This document shows positions 1 to 12,310 of a stretch of DNA of 64,000 nt, one piece after another. The notes under the pieces are model-generated. The model worked only from the letters and a program-made list of their open reading frames with translations, was not told the origin of the DNA and searched no databases. Numbering within the stretch: the stretch's first letter is position 1; every line of letters begins with the position of its first letter. This stretch comes from Amblyornis subalaris. Taxonomy: Eukaryota; Chordata; Aves; Passeriformes; Ptilonorhynchidae. The stretch lies in NCBI GenBank assembly GCA_018881555.1, contig JACAXG010000056.1:1313462-1377461 (forward strand), read 5' to 3'. The translations under genes were made by a program, and so were the position numbers.

Positions 1-2400
1 TGAATTCACATTGCATTTGCCATATAAACAAAGAATCCATTCAGTTTTCTTCTTTTATTCATTTTCCATGTAAGGAAACAGGCACGAGTACAGCAACATG
101 TAGAAACAGCATGGAAAAAAACACAGAAGTCACCTACCTCTAACTCCCTCACTCTTGCTATCAACGAGCCAATATTTGAAAATACACAATGAAAATATCC
201 ACTAATAACTAACAGAATAGAGCTCAGGTCCTACAATGAAGAACCCACTCTGGCCACACATGGTTTTAAGCAATTGCTGCCTTCGTTTTTAACCATCTCT
301 TTGTAATACAAACCAACCTGACATACAACATAAAATCTGGCTTAAATATAGTGGTTAAGAATAAGGAATTTGCAAAACACTAAAATTCAGTCATATATTT
401 TACCAAAATAGGTAGTTTTATCCTTTTTAATTTGAATGTACTCAAGGATATTTTCATAAATATAACCTAGCACCTTAAAAATCTAGGATATATTGTGATT
501 TATTTCTATTTCATATTTGGAAAATAAAAAGACATCTAAGAACAAAATACTTATTTGATTTTTTCAGGCTGAATACAATCTTGAATTAGCTGATTAAAGC
601 TGGAAAGAGACATTCTGACCTCAGTATAACTAAAACACCCTGCAAGTTATATAGTGAAAGGCTGCTGGCTCTAGGTAGTGCTTGTTAAATGTGTTCTGTT
701 CTTTCCATAAAAACATAAGTCAATTTTCAGTATATGGTTTCAATTTGTTCAACTGTCTGTATAAATTACATTTTATTTTTCCTGGGGAAAATATAGTTGA
801 ATATCACGTCAAGAAAAGTTGACTTTTTAAAATTCTTTTCAATTCTTTACCCCACCCTGCTCAGTGGAGCTGCAGTTTTTCCTTTTGTATTTCCAAGTCA
901 ATGCCATTCAAATACAGGCTTCTCTTTGTTGCCATTTTAATGTGTAGCAGCGTCTCCTAGGAGCAGTAATAATCCTTGTTAGCCCTTGCACAACTCCTAA
1001 TGAAAAGGAGCAAATTATTTAGGCTTATACTTCATGGCTCTCACACTTTTCCTCATAAAATATCAGAATACCTCAAAGATCAGGAGATAAGCAGGTCTTT
1101 GCTCTTAGTCTGCCCTTAGTTCCTCACATCCTGATCTCCTCCTTCAGCAGAATGCTGAGAATTCTTTCCCTAAACCCCCAAAATTCCTGAGTAAACCCNT
1201 TGATTTGAATGAGACTCCTGAGGTGGTGAAAGTTAAATATGTGCTTAAGTGCTTTGCTGGATAATGGCTGAAACACTCAGCTCTATATGGGTAATTTCCT
1301 ATACTTTTTATACCTACAGAAATTCCTTCTGTAGGCCTAATTCCTTCATATAACAACTCAAGAATCAGCAGAAGGGTCTTCTGTCTGAACCAGGAAGTTT
1401 AGGAGGAAATGTACAAGGAAGGAAATATGATCAGCATTTTTCCAAAGTTAATAACTTTAAAATTATTTAAAAAAAAAAAGCATGTTGTCAGATTATGTCT
1501 AGTTAGTAATAGGTCCAAATCAGAAACTTCTCATAATTTTAGGGCANGTTTGTTTAAGCTGTGTAAGAAAAGTAATGCTGACTCCAAAGGTTTGGATAGA
1601 AATACTCATGAAGTGAGAAGTTTAGTTTGGAAATATGCCCGTGTTACACTCTTTCATTAAATAAATAAACACCTTTGATTTGAAAATCTTGCNTTCGTCA
1701 GTCGTCCAGCTGTTCATTTTCATGGATTGGATGGGATGTGTCAGCCTGTGGTCACAGGACACATTAGGGAGAAGGTGCTGAAGATACAGATCCAAAGCCC
1801 TGAGAGCACTTAGCACCAGAGAAAGTCTTTTGGTCTGTATCAAGGGGCTGCCCTAAGCATGAAACCAGAAACTCAACTCTCACAGATATCAGCCATCTGC
1901 ATCTTTCACTCCATTGTAAGGGAGGTGTAGCAATCCTGATCCCTGTTTCTTTTCAGTGTGGGATTTCAGGGCACAATTGCTATAAAAATGGGACAGGAGG
2001 GAAAAGGAACAAGGCTTCCCATAAACAAACTTAATTACCTGAGAAATACAAGAAAAACTTGGCACACGAGGGAACAGCATCTAGAGACCTGATTCTGCCC
2101 ACACAGAGGACCTGCTTTTCCACTTCCTTATGCTCTATAATGTCATGCTTATGTGAAGAAATTAGAAATCTGCTTCTCATGCTGGTAGCATTTTGCACTC
2201 ACTTGTCAGTGGTAAATGATGGCTCACGATTGAATGGAGAATGGGATGTGCATATCTGGGCTTGTGCTTCTGCTTAGAAAAAGAGAAAATGTTCAAAAAA
2301 TTCCCCCCAGGAGTCCAGGGCAATGATTAAATATCTGTGATCTTAATCCCTTCCGTGTAGGTAGGTAAATACTTGATTGAGCATGTGTATGTACATTTAT
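1..2400. other. Unique AT-rich non-coding DNA, nothing recognised
   Basis: No repeat family, RNA gene or convincing exon is visible. Open frames here are 63-83 codons, several interrupted by N, and do not resemble known proteins. An acceptor-like tract near 565 and another near 1956 are each followed by short open frames, but neither has other support. Confidence 0.5.
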
Positions 2401-2423
2401 GGAGAGAGAGAGAGAGAGAAAAG
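2401..2423. repeat. (GA)n microsatellite
   Basis: A short perfect run of GA dinucleotides lies inside otherwise unique sequence. It is a simple repeat with no further function visible. Confidence 0.85.
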
Positions 2424-4916
2424 ACAGATTTTTTCTGGCTGAAGACTTGATCATCTGTCAAGCAGAAAAATACTCATTGACGTCAGCAGTGAAGTATCAG
2501 GATCAAACTTTCTGACAATCACATTTGGAAAATATAGGGGTTTAATAAATGGAAAATTATTTTACACACTTCTCTGCTTCTGTAATACTATAGTTCTTGC
2601 TGGCTTTTTGTTTGACTATCATGTCCACCAACATCTTTTGATATGTAGGTACTCAGAATGTAAAGCTCAGTGACATTTTCCAAGATGTTGTAGTGTCCTG
2701 CTCCCAAAAAAGTATTAACATATCAAGGGAGAAAGGAAAAGTTTTTTCTGTGGCTGGCTTTCTCTTAATAAACGTGTAACACCATGACAAGTAAAAGAAA
2801 GTCTTTTCTGGTTGATTTGAGGAAGGTGAATCCATGTTTACNGCAGCATTCATAGTACATTTTTCTGGGAAGGTACAGAAATATCTGCAAAAAATTTCTG
2901 AAACCACTGAGAAATTCCAGGCTGTTTTCTGCCTGGTACTTGGTGTGGACATCGTACTGAGCAGGCTGAAATGCCACTCCTGTTGTTTGGTGGTGAGCCA
3001 AAGACAGGTTGCAGCATGTATGACCTCTTAGGTTTTGAAGTGCCCCTTTGTAAGATATCCAAAACTTGAGTCTCCTGACTGGACCTGCCCCAGCCAACCG
3101 TCCTGTCAGGTATTTCACAAATAACTACCTGATCTGCAGATCCTGGCGGGGGAAAGGACTAAGACAGTGACATCTGTGAATATTACAAAGGGAATTACAG
3201 AGGAACAATATGAGTCATGTTGGAAATTACTGTTACCTCACTTATTTAAATCTTTGAAAATTCTCCCCTCTCATGGAATTATTTTAAATACAAAAATAAT
3301 TCAGTATGTAAAAGTATGTAAAGAACTAAGGGCAGCTGATTAAGTAATTCTTTTCTGAACTGGTTTACCTCTACCAAGTCAACCCACCACATACCTTGAC
3401 ACAGCATTGGTTCTGCATTAAGCAGCTTCTGCCTCTGGACAGTAGTTCAGAAAGTGGAGTGCCTTATTACAGCACAGGGAAGTGTTGCAAACTATTGGTG
3501 ACTCTTTACCCATAAATTAAATGTAATGAGCCAATACCATTCCTAATATAAGCCCCTTAATGCTAGGATTAATTTGATGATGTGTTTATGTGCTGAGGAA
3601 TCTAGGCAGTAAGAAAAGAAAAGGAGCATAATGCCAAACTCGGTGTCAATAACATATCAGAACACTTTCTAGAGATTGTCCACAATGGTTTGCTTTTGAG
3701 AAATTATTACCCCAGCAACTCTGCCAAGTCTGAGCAGAGCACAAATCATNTGCTAGAGATGCATAAATTAGACTAGAGTTTAGTGAGATTTATGTACCTG
3801 GGGTGCTATTCTTACACCTATTAAGATTATTGACTTCGGAAATGTGCTTTTAGAGGATGTACTTTGTGTCCTAGTCACAAACTGGCCTGTGCTGTTGTTC
3901 CAGATGGCTCCTGTTCTCTCACCACCTATCTATCCCCCTCTCAGCCAGCTGCTGCAGCCCTCAGCCCTGTGCTGGACAAGACCTGCAGCATTTTAAATTA
4001 ACCCCAGGCTGACTCCTGCAATGTTTTGCATAAGTTGCATTGAGAAGATATCAGACATTCCCCATTCAGTTTACAATTTGTCAACAAACAGATCGTGTAC
4101 AGGACTTTGTAAACACAGAAAGCAACTGTTCTTCAAATCTGATGGCTAATGACTTCCCCATCTGTTGGCTGGAAGTCAAGGGCTGTTTGAACAGCACTTA
4201 GCACAACGTGTAGAAAGCACAAACACCACCCATAAACTGTCCCTGGTAACTTATCAAGCTCTTTATCCACATAAACAGCTGCTTCAGAAACCCACATTCA
4301 CCGAATGTTGATTATAGTACCTGTAGCTTTCTCTGTATACAAAAGTCTACCAGTCAAAGTCTTAAGGAAATCTAAAGGAAAGAGCACTCAAGAACTGCAC
4401 AGAGTTTCCGCATCTGCTAGCTACCTCTGAGCTGTGGTTTATTTGCGAAAGTGCCACAGCAAGTTCTTGTAGCTGACAGCTGATAAAACTGTGGATTATC
4501 AAATACTGAGCAAAAGGTTGCATAAGTCAAGGAAAATGTCACGAGAGTCTGAGTCTGCTGCACTCCTATATCCNTCTAGAAAAGGTGTACTTCATGATAA
4601 AAAGCTCAAGAAGAACCACTGTTGACTTCCTGCACTCATAAAATTCGTTGCAGGATGAAGTAGACTGACAAGGGTTCAATGGCACTGCAGGAAGTCAGAA
4701 CCATTTACTGTCTTGGAGGTTATTGCAAATCCATAACCGGATGAGCTGTTGGTGAAGTTTTATTTGCTTCTTGAACTATAAATACAACATTTTGTGAACT
4801 GTGTGCTATGCAAAGCAGATACACATGTTCTCCTCANCTCCCAAGTCTTCCTTCTGAAAGCATCAGACATCATACAAGTTATTTCAATTCTGTAACTCTG
4901 TGTGTAACATCCATTT
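2424..4916. other. Unique non-coding DNA
   Basis: No recognised element. It includes a perfect cAMP-response-element palindrome, TGACGTCA, at 2478-2485. Overlapping open frames on both strands at 2653-3118 run through the same DNA and share an N; they look like chance. Confidence 0.45.
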
Positions 4917-4961
4917 AAAAAAAAAAACACCAAAAAACCCAAAAACCAAACCAAACAACAG
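4917..4961. repeat. A-rich (AAAAC)n-like low-complexity tract
   Basis: A poly-A run grades into A/C repeats such as accaaaaaaccc. It could be a decayed poly-A tail of a retroposed sequence, but no retrosequence is recognisable to its left, so only a simple repeat is called. Confidence 0.7.
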
Positions 4962-6108
4962 GCTTAGGAATATTTGTTTTATTTTTAAAAGGTACTGTGC
5001 TTTTCTTCCTAATAAGACTAACTTTTCCAACAAAAGGGTCAGAAAGGTAAAAGATTGTTTCTAGTCAATGTTGTGAAACTGCTCCCTGTCACCTCCAAAC
5101 TACCACAGATCAACTCTCAAGAAGTTGCACAACAGTGTTTGTTTTGAACTGGAAAAAACTCTTTCAGACGAGCAGTGAAAGATACCAGAAGATGTAAAAC
5201 TAACCAGGACAAACAAAAGTGAAGCAATCTGCATCTAAGCAANGACAGCCTCACCCAATGTGCATGAAGCCAGTGCTTAAGTGACAAATGCAAAGGACTG
5301 CAAAGACAGCTTCCACTTCATGCAGGGAGTTTGAGTATATGCTGGAAAAATCAGGGAATGTGCTAAGAAAACTTAAAATATTCCAGTGTGCAAAGGAAGA
5401 ATGAGTTCAGAATAAAACTCAGTTGCTTACATGTTTTATTCCAAAAGTTCTAACTATCTCCACCCATGTACTAATGTGCTTTCCAGGTAAAATAGATCTG
5501 CACAACAATACCTCTAATACCCTCCATGGAGCCAGATGAACTCCCTTCCCTGTTATAGGCACCACTAACATTAGAAATCTAGATGTGGAACATATGGCCA
5601 GAAACTACATTTTTCTGCCCTTTGNTGCCCAGACAGATTAAAAGGAATAAAGCAGGATATTAGATGTTTTGAATTTCCATTTAGGCTAAACATTATTTAG
5701 TTTTAAATCAACTCTTTGGATTCTTTCAGGGACACTGCCATCAATAGGGTAAAACAATGTTAGGAGAGCTTTAAACCCAATATGACCCACCTAGAAAAGC
5801 ACCACAGAAATGGCCATTTGCTGGTCCAGCCTCGTTGAGTAGATTCTTGCCAGAACAAGCTGCAGTAGCCCAACACTCATCTCACACAGTACAACCATCC
5901 CACGATGATTNTCCCTCACAGCAAAACCTTCATTCAAAGCCAACGATTTTTCACCATCAGTTATAAAAGAGGAAATATTCCTTTCCCCTTCTCATCTACC
6001 AAACGTGGGTTTATTATCACAGTATCTCAAAAGAAAATAACCGAAATCAGGGAGGGCAAATAAACTCTCTGGGTTGTTTCCTTCCCAGCTTAGATCAGGG
6101 AGCCCAGC
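4962..6108. other. Unique non-coding DNA
   Basis: No repeat, exon or RNA gene recognised. Base composition is ordinary for the window. Confidence 0.45.
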
Positions 6109-6114
6109 TTTATT
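6109..6114 (-). promoter_or_regulatory. Possible poly(A) signal for the minus-strand exon candidate
   Basis: On the minus strand AATAAA lies about 200 bases downstream of the stop codon of the candidate exon at 6311-6561. The spacing suits a short 3' UTR, but this hexamer is common by chance in AT-rich DNA. Confidence 0.15.
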
Positions 6115-6310
6115 CCGGACTGCCTGCAAGGGCAGCAGGTACATCTGCACCAGCATCTCACAGTGTGAACCCGGTTACACCAGGTGTCACCCTCTCCACC
6201 CAACCCTGCTCTCCAAAACTCCCCAGTCCACCTCACATTGCTCTGACTATGCTCTGCACCCCTCTTAACCTCAGCTGTGGTGCCCAAACAGAGCCCTAAG
6301 CTCATAGATT

Positions 6311-6561
6311 TCAAATTATTTCCAAGACAATTATATTAAGATACAGTGTAGAAGTTCCTGCTATATTTACTGCCACATGGGAAATTTCCAGTTCAATAAA
6401 ATTTTCAGCAATGGAAACTTCAATAGGTTTAATAAATTTTACAAATACAATCTGGTGTGTCAAAGCATCTTTGTAGGCCACACTTTGTTCCTTCTCCATT
6501 TCTGACACCTTGTAAGAAAGAATCCAAGTCTTTTTGTAGCTATTTTCTTTTGTTCCAAAAG
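6311..6561 (-). CDS. Candidate terminal coding exon, unknown protein
   Basis: Seen: on the minus strand a long pyrimidine tract ends in CAG at 6562-6564, a strong splice acceptor. From there a frame stays open for 82 codons (after two bases completing a split codon) and ends in TGA at 6311. About 30 percent of its codons start with G and many follow the RNY pattern, which is typical of real coding DNA. The peptide alternates charged and beta-branched residues, with a segment reading VFVKFIKPIEVSIAENF, suggestive of a beta-strand-rich domain. An AATAAA follows at 6109-6114. The same frame also runs upstream through the pyrimidine tract to an ATG at 6755-6757. No family was recognised. A chance frame or old pseudogene is possible. 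The call is inference. Confidence 0.22.
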
Positions 6562-8194
6562 CTGAGACAGAAAATGAGGAAAATCTGTAGAATGTGCAAC
6601 TTTTCCTCCTTGAAGTAAGTGTCCCAACAGCAATGGATGGATTAGATAGATATAAATCTAATCTCTGCAGAGCACAGCTGGAGGAGGAGAAATCTAAAAC
6701 CACAGAATCAATGCAACAGCAGCAGTAGTTTTTTAAAACCTCAGACATGTAATGCAAGTTCGTGGCAAGCAGCTAAGGTTCATATGACCCATTAGTCTTG
6801 AATGATTTTATTTTTCTAGGCCTTTGAAGAGCTTCTATTCATCGCTGACTCTACAGTCAGTTTTTGTTGTTGTTGCTGGAGGCTCTTTTCAGTAAGAGCA
6901 TCCCATCATGAACTCTTTGCTCATTTTATTGAAGGGTACTTTTTGTAGCTCATCTCATGGAAAAACTCCATTAAATGTTTTTAAACCATCCTTGGGGAGA
7001 ATATCTTTTGCCCTGAGGAGACATCACTGGAGTTAGGAAAAAAAGGAGCTCCAGAGTTGTAGCTGCATCCAGAGTCCCACACACTGCATCCTCCTATGGG
7101 GTCCACATTACAGAAACCACAGAGCCATTCACTGGCATGCTTTTAATTATGTATATTTTTTACTTTACTTTGCGGTTTTCTTGTAGCTTTAACTTCTGTG
7201 ACATCACTTTTTCTTTTTTACATTAAAAGCCAGAGGCAGAAGGGGAAGCAGACCCAATCTGCCAGAAACATTGGGAATGATTTTTCGTATTAATTCCAGA
7301 GTTTGCAACCTTTTTTTCAATACAGTTCCTAATGATGAAACATAGTGCTCTGCCTCCCTCACAGACTTTTGGGTTTTGTCTCTGGACTGTGCATCTGTGT
7401 ACCTCCCAGCACAGCCAGTTCTAATATCTTTAGACACACTAACAAACAGATTAAATGATGTGTTGTCCTTAGGGACTGATTGCTTGATGCTTGAAACAAA
7501 AAAAAGGCTTGTAGGCTGTTATGTTAATTTTACTTACAGAGTAACCCAAACCAAAAATCCTACTTGAGTACTTTCTATTACTGTATTTTTTGCTGTGCAA
7601 AAAGAAAAGTCAGCATAGGTGGCATGTGAAGTACGTCACACCATTTTTACCCAAAGATCTGCTCCTGCATTTACTCCTTCTTTTACCTGCATTCTTGCTG
7701 ACAAAGGAGTGTGTCAGACACATTTGATTCACATGTAATAAAAGCCTGAACAGCTGTGGTTGCAAGGAAATGCTAAAAATGTGCAAATACCAAGTGTGGT
7801 TCCCATCACACATAAAAGAAAACAAACTGAACTCTATCTGGAAAATATCTTTCTTGCAGTCCTTGAAAAAGGAACATCATGTCACAATGATTCACTGTTG
7901 CATGCTGATTTTGAGTGAATGCTGGAGACTACATGAGCAAAACCCCATTATCTACGTACCAGAGCATTGCAAAGGCAATGCTATTAAGGCCCACACACAA
8001 TGCCCCAGGACCTACAAAGGGCATCCCAGTCTGTGCACTAACTGCCTTCCCTTACCCTGAGTTGGGGCCCAGCATGTCCCCCAGCTATTTCATCATATCT
8101 GCCATTACTAAGTTCTCCAAGCCAAAAAACCCATGNTTTTTTTCCTACTCTTTGTGATACAACATGAGCTTTCTTTGTTTGTTTTATGTTCCAG
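6562..8194. other. Unique non-coding DNA
   Basis: No repeats recognised. A 55-bp minus-strand stretch at about 7537-7591 has acceptor-like and donor-like borders and open frames, but it is too short to separate from chance. Confidence 0.4.
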
Positions 8195-8326
8195 GAGACA
8201 AATGATTGGGAAAACATTTCTGAAGCTCTTTCATTTGTCAATGACAAATGCAGAGATTTATATGAAACACCAGAAAATGGAAATATTGACTCTGAGCCTT
8301 CAGTTCAGATGAAAAGTGCTACCTAG
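8195..8326 (+). CDS. Candidate terminal coding exon, unknown protein
   Basis: Seen: a T-rich tract ends in CCAG at 8191-8194. The following frame is open for 43 codons and ends in TAG at 8324-8326. The peptide starts ETNDWENISEALSF and continues through DKCRDLYETPENGN to end QMKSAT. It is acidic, hydrophilic and reads like a real protein tail. Fifteen of 43 codons start with G and about 17 follow RNY, a clear coding-like signature. A canonical AATAAA lies 100 bases after the stop. Oddities: a second frame is also open for about 36 codons, and the stop codon is followed directly by gtgaag, which resembles a splice donor. I could not assign a family. If real, the rest of the gene lies upstream on the plus strand, and no other exon of it was recognised here. 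This is the best exon candidate in the window but still unproven. Confidence 0.32.
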   Translation, partial: ETNDWENISEALSFVNDKCRDLYETPENGNIDSEPSVQMKSAT

Positions 8327-8426
8327 GTGAAGAGTGTCATTATTGTAATGAATCAACTGCACACANGTCACAGGCGTAACAAAGTAATGTTTATTGCCAG
8401 TAACCTTTGCAATAATCATAGTTTCC

Positions 8427-8432
8427 AATAAA
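8427..8432 (+). promoter_or_regulatory. Possible poly(A) signal after the candidate exon
   Basis: AATAAA sits 100 bases downstream of the TAG at 8324-8326, with T/G-containing sequence further on. Position and hexamer fit a short 3' UTR. The support depends on the exon candidate being real. Confidence 0.25.
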
Positions 8433-10011
8433 GACTCTTTAGTTAANGATCAAACTCTACGGGTGAGATTTCAAGAGTTGTCTAAGTAAATTTGGTGCCA
8501 GCTCAGATGGAAAATTGCTGAGAGATGGGTGCCTGACTCCCACAAGGCCTTTGAAAAAAGGCTCATCTTGCATTAATTGAAAGTGGGGAGGAAACAGAAA
8601 TTCAATATACTGTCACAGCAAAAGCAGGAGAAAGAAAATGGCATATTAAGCAACTCTGAAGGAAAAGTTCTGTGTCACTGAAATACAAATTGCTGCAGAA
8701 TCTTGTTATTTACTGGCGTTCTACTTTGCTTCACCGCCAGGAGACAGCAGGAATTAAAAAAAGATGGTCTGCAATGNCTCAAACCCTTCCTTTCCATTCT
8801 AGAGAACCCTTAGTGTCAAGCTCCATTCAACCACAATCCTACCTCCAGTACTATTCAACATCTGTACATCTGTATGGAGTAAAGAGAAGGGACAGAAGAT
8901 GCCACAGGGATGGGACCAGGAGAACAGCAGTACATGCTGCTGCTCGAGTTATCTCTGCCTCACATTACAATATCACTGTTGGTATTTTTCACTACATACC
9001 TGAAGGGAAGGCAGGTAAAGCTGTTGACTATCGAGAAGATCAGGGTGAGGTGCATTTCAAGCAAAACAAAACTTTCCACAGCATCAGCTAATATTTAGGC
9101 ACCCATCCTCAGGCTGTTCAGTATCTCTTCAGCCCTAGAGATCTTCTGTGCTCCTTGTGCTTCTGGAAGTATCACTTAATGACAGCGTAAAAAACACTGA
9201 TTTGCATCTGAAACAGGATTGAATATTGCATGAGTCCAGACACTGATCTATGCTCAGTAAGGAAAGCTTTTTTACTCCCCCATGAGCTTTACTCTCACGA
9301 TTCTATCCATGGAACCTGCTGTGTTCGGGGTTTTTTAAACAGTTGTTGGGAGACCAACAGAAGTCACCACAAGAGCCACAGGAGGCNTCCATCCTCTGCC
9401 CTTGCCTATGCTCTGCACTAATTACTCTGAATGTTGTCTTCACACTCAAAGTCTTCCTAGGATTTCACTGTAATTGGCTGTTCCCTCCCTCCTCACTAAC
9501 GACTGCCCAAGGGCATCTCCTCTTCTGTGGAAATACCAGNAAATGGGGACACCACTTCCTAGGGAGGGCTGGAAACTGTTCAGGAGCCACACACATCTGG
9601 AAACTCACCTCCAACGAGAACCCAAGTAGCAACAAACTACCAGAGCCACCACATTTCTGTGAGCAGATGAAGGGCTGAGTGAGTTATTACTGCTCCATCT
9701 AGTTTAGAATACTTAGTGGGTCACATACCATAATGAAAGAGATTGCCCAAATAAGCTGGCACTGNGGCAGAGACCTTCATTTGACTCACTTATACTTAGT
9801 AAATGGGAATAAACACAGGTAGCCATAAGGCCATGGATAAGGCCTTGAACTGAGACTGTGCTTGCTTCTGAGTCAAAAATTCAGCAATGGCAATGAGCTA
9901 CAGGATCTTTATTCTCCTCCAAAGATCATTTGCACTTCTGAAAAGCATAAAGGACCTGGCATACAGTAAAAATAAGCCCTGTAGTAGCAGTTCAGAGACC
10001 ACCATAACACC
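8433..10011. other. Unique non-coding DNA
   Basis: No certain element. The open frame at 8672-9091 (139 codons) contains an N and matches no protein I recognise. Confidence 0.4.
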
Positions 10012-10268
10012 ATAAGGACAGGACAAGCGATAACGGCTTTAAACTAAAAGAGAGTAGGTTTAGATGGGATATAAGGAAGAAGTTCTTGAGAGTGGGGTGG
10101 AAAAGGTTGCCCAGAGAAGCTGTGGCTGCCCCATCCCTGGAAGTGTTCAAGGCCACATTGGATGGGGCTCTGATCAACTTGGTCCAGTGGAAGGTGTTCC
10201 TGTCCATGGCAGGGGATTGGAATGAGATGATCTTTAAGGTCCCTTCCAACCCAAACCATTCTGTGAAA
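10012..10268 (+). mobile_element. CR1 LINE 3' fragment
   Basis: The stretch has the characteristic avian CR1 3' end: taggtttagatgggatataa, then a 'ttgcccagagaagctgtgg' segment, then ccatccctggaagtgttcaa, closing with ttccaacccaaaccattctg. It is a 5'-truncated copy of about 260 bp with mild divergence. The terminal octamer repeat has decayed into aaaaataaaa. It belongs with the copies at 55060 and 49732. Confidence 0.93.
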
Positions 10269-11089
10269 AATAAAAAATTATCATAAAAATTGTTACTATG
10301 ATGATGCCCTTTTTTTCATCTTACTGAACTGTCTCCTGAGCCTCCAAATTAAATTTGTGGTAGAGCAGTGGGATAGCAAGGCTTGTGCCCAGTTTTTGTC
10401 GGGAAACAGCTGACTTGCAAGACAAAATATTTCATGGGAATCTTTGAGAGGGTGCCAACCCTCACNATTATACTTGACCTTTCTCCTGCACACAGCTTCC
10501 CAGCACACTCTAGCAAATGCTGCAGCTTTGCACAAGAAGAACTGAGAAGCCTAATGATGAATAACAGGGTTTTCTGAGTGTGTTTTCTTCAGTACTTCTT
10601 TCATTTCGTGATCATTTATTTCTTTCTATTTTAAATTGTTCTTGTTGAACTTCCAATTTTCCCACTTAGTAGGAGCCTGCAGTGGAAGTGGTCTGGTGCC
10701 AGGGAGTGGAGAGAGATGATGTGCAGCAGCTTCTTGGGACTGACAGAATGCAATTAAAAGAGAAANTCATTAGTTACTACAGAACCCTGACTTAGGGTAG
10801 AAAGATTCTTCCATTGCTGACATTTAAAGAACAGGTAAATATCAATTGTTTTGCAGCTGGTCTCTATTTTGTGTNAAGAAACAGCACTCAATTAAGTTGA
10901 AGGCAGCTGCTACTCAAAGAAAATTATTCTCCCTTCCAAGTTCAATNTTAGGTTTTGACCTGGGTTTTGACCCACAGCTTACAAGAAGGNGGCAAATGTG
11001 CAATGTGATTAAAGGGTGGCTGCAATGCAAAACCAGAGAGCTGTTTTTGCTGTCACAACTGCATGATTTCCATTTTTTCATCCCTTCAG
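10269..11089. other. Unique non-coding DNA
   Basis: No recognised element. Several Ns interrupt the open frames here. Confidence 0.4.
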
Positions 11090-11246
11090 TGATGCAGTGA
11101 CACCAAGGTGGAAAATGCTAAGCTCGACCTTGCTCAGAGCATATGAAATCCCAGTGCTCATGGACTGCTGCAGACTGGAAAAGGGAGTGAAAAGGGCTTA
11201 CAAGGAGACAACAACCATGTCAGAAACCCCAGAGGACCTCGTTTAG
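11090..11246 (+). CDS. Weak candidate terminal exon, unknown protein
   Basis: Seen: a strong pyrimidine tract ends in TTCAG at 11085-11089, and one frame stays open for 51 codons to TAG at 11244-11246. The peptide includes LLRAYEIPVLMDCC and ends ETPEDLV. An AATAAA lies at 11271-11276, only 25 bases past the stop, which would leave an unusually short 3' UTR. The TAG is followed at once by gtaagg, a donor-like sequence, so a splice-site reading competes with the stop. No family recognised. Chance is quite possible. Confidence 0.12.
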
Positions 11247-12064
11247 GTAAGGGCAAGCTTTCAGCCGGAAAATAAACCCTGCAAGTATGAACCTGCAGCA
11301 TTTGTGAATTGCCCTACACATAGTGAATCTGGGAGCATAAAATCCCCCAAAATTTGCAGTATGAATGAGGTCTCTGGAAGGAGTTCTAGTGTAAGAAGAC
11401 AAAATTAGTCTGCAGGAATGAAGTGGAGAAAACAAAGCTGACTAAGGTTTTTTTCATTAGGAATATCAGGAGTCTCAAGAAACCTCAAACCACTGTCTGT
11501 ATTTTATTTTAGCTGCATCTGCTGACATGTTTTGACTGCAGGGAACAATTTCTATGCACTTCCCAAAAATTTAACTGTCTATACGTTTACACATAATATT
11601 CCAATCTTCTGTAGTAAAGAAAGATTGGCAGCTAAGTTTGAGAGATCAAGGATTTGAGATCCAACACTTGCAAAAATCTGACTGGGCTATTCTAAAAAAA
11701 AATTGCCTATTTTGCAAATGGTTCTTATTGCTAGAGCCAAAAATGATTGTAAAAGAATTACATTAGTAATCAGGAGTCCAAAGAAGCTTATTCAGCTTAT
11801 TTTACTGCTTGTATTGATTACACTGTCTTTTGTCTTCATCCAGCAGTGGGAAGCGCTTTATCATCTTCTGGTTTGGAAAAAGACCCAAGCAGCTAATGTA
11901 AAAAAAAAATATATATATTCTCCTAGTAGCTGCAGCATGATTAATTTTCCACCCCACAAGATCACTGTGAGTTTGAAAGCACCCTAGAGCTTTATATGCT
12001 ACATTATAGTCATCAAGGATCATAAAGCATCTTCTTCCTTCNGCACCACTAGCACTTCAGAGAG
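11247..12064. other. Unique AT-rich non-coding DNA
   Basis: Nothing recognised. A short AT dinucleotide run lies near 11905-11920. Confidence 0.4.
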
Positions 12065-12310
12065 CTAGCATGGTTGAGTGGAATGAGCAAAGAGTTGACA
12101 ATCAGGAAATCTTTATTATAAACCTAAAACAGCTTGTGTCTTGCCTTTGGCCTTAGTTACATATTGCTGGACACAGTTCTCTGAAGCACTGCAGTCCTAA
12201 ACTCCAGCTAAAAAAATTGAAAACTCCTGCCCATATGACACCCAGACCTTGATTTCTGCATTATAAAATGGAGATAATAATACCAATGTTTTTTCATCAT
12301 GGACTTTGGG
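12065..12310 (+). mobile_element. Possible old MIR-like SINE
   Basis: The right end reads ataaaatggagataataata, close to the well-known MIR 3' half (T/G TAAAATGGGGATAATAATA). To its left are weaker matches to the MIR core (gtgtcttgcctttggcctta) and head (gcatggttgagtggaa). An extra stretch separates the core from the 3' half, so this is either a diverged interrupted copy or a partial coincidence. Confidence 0.33.
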
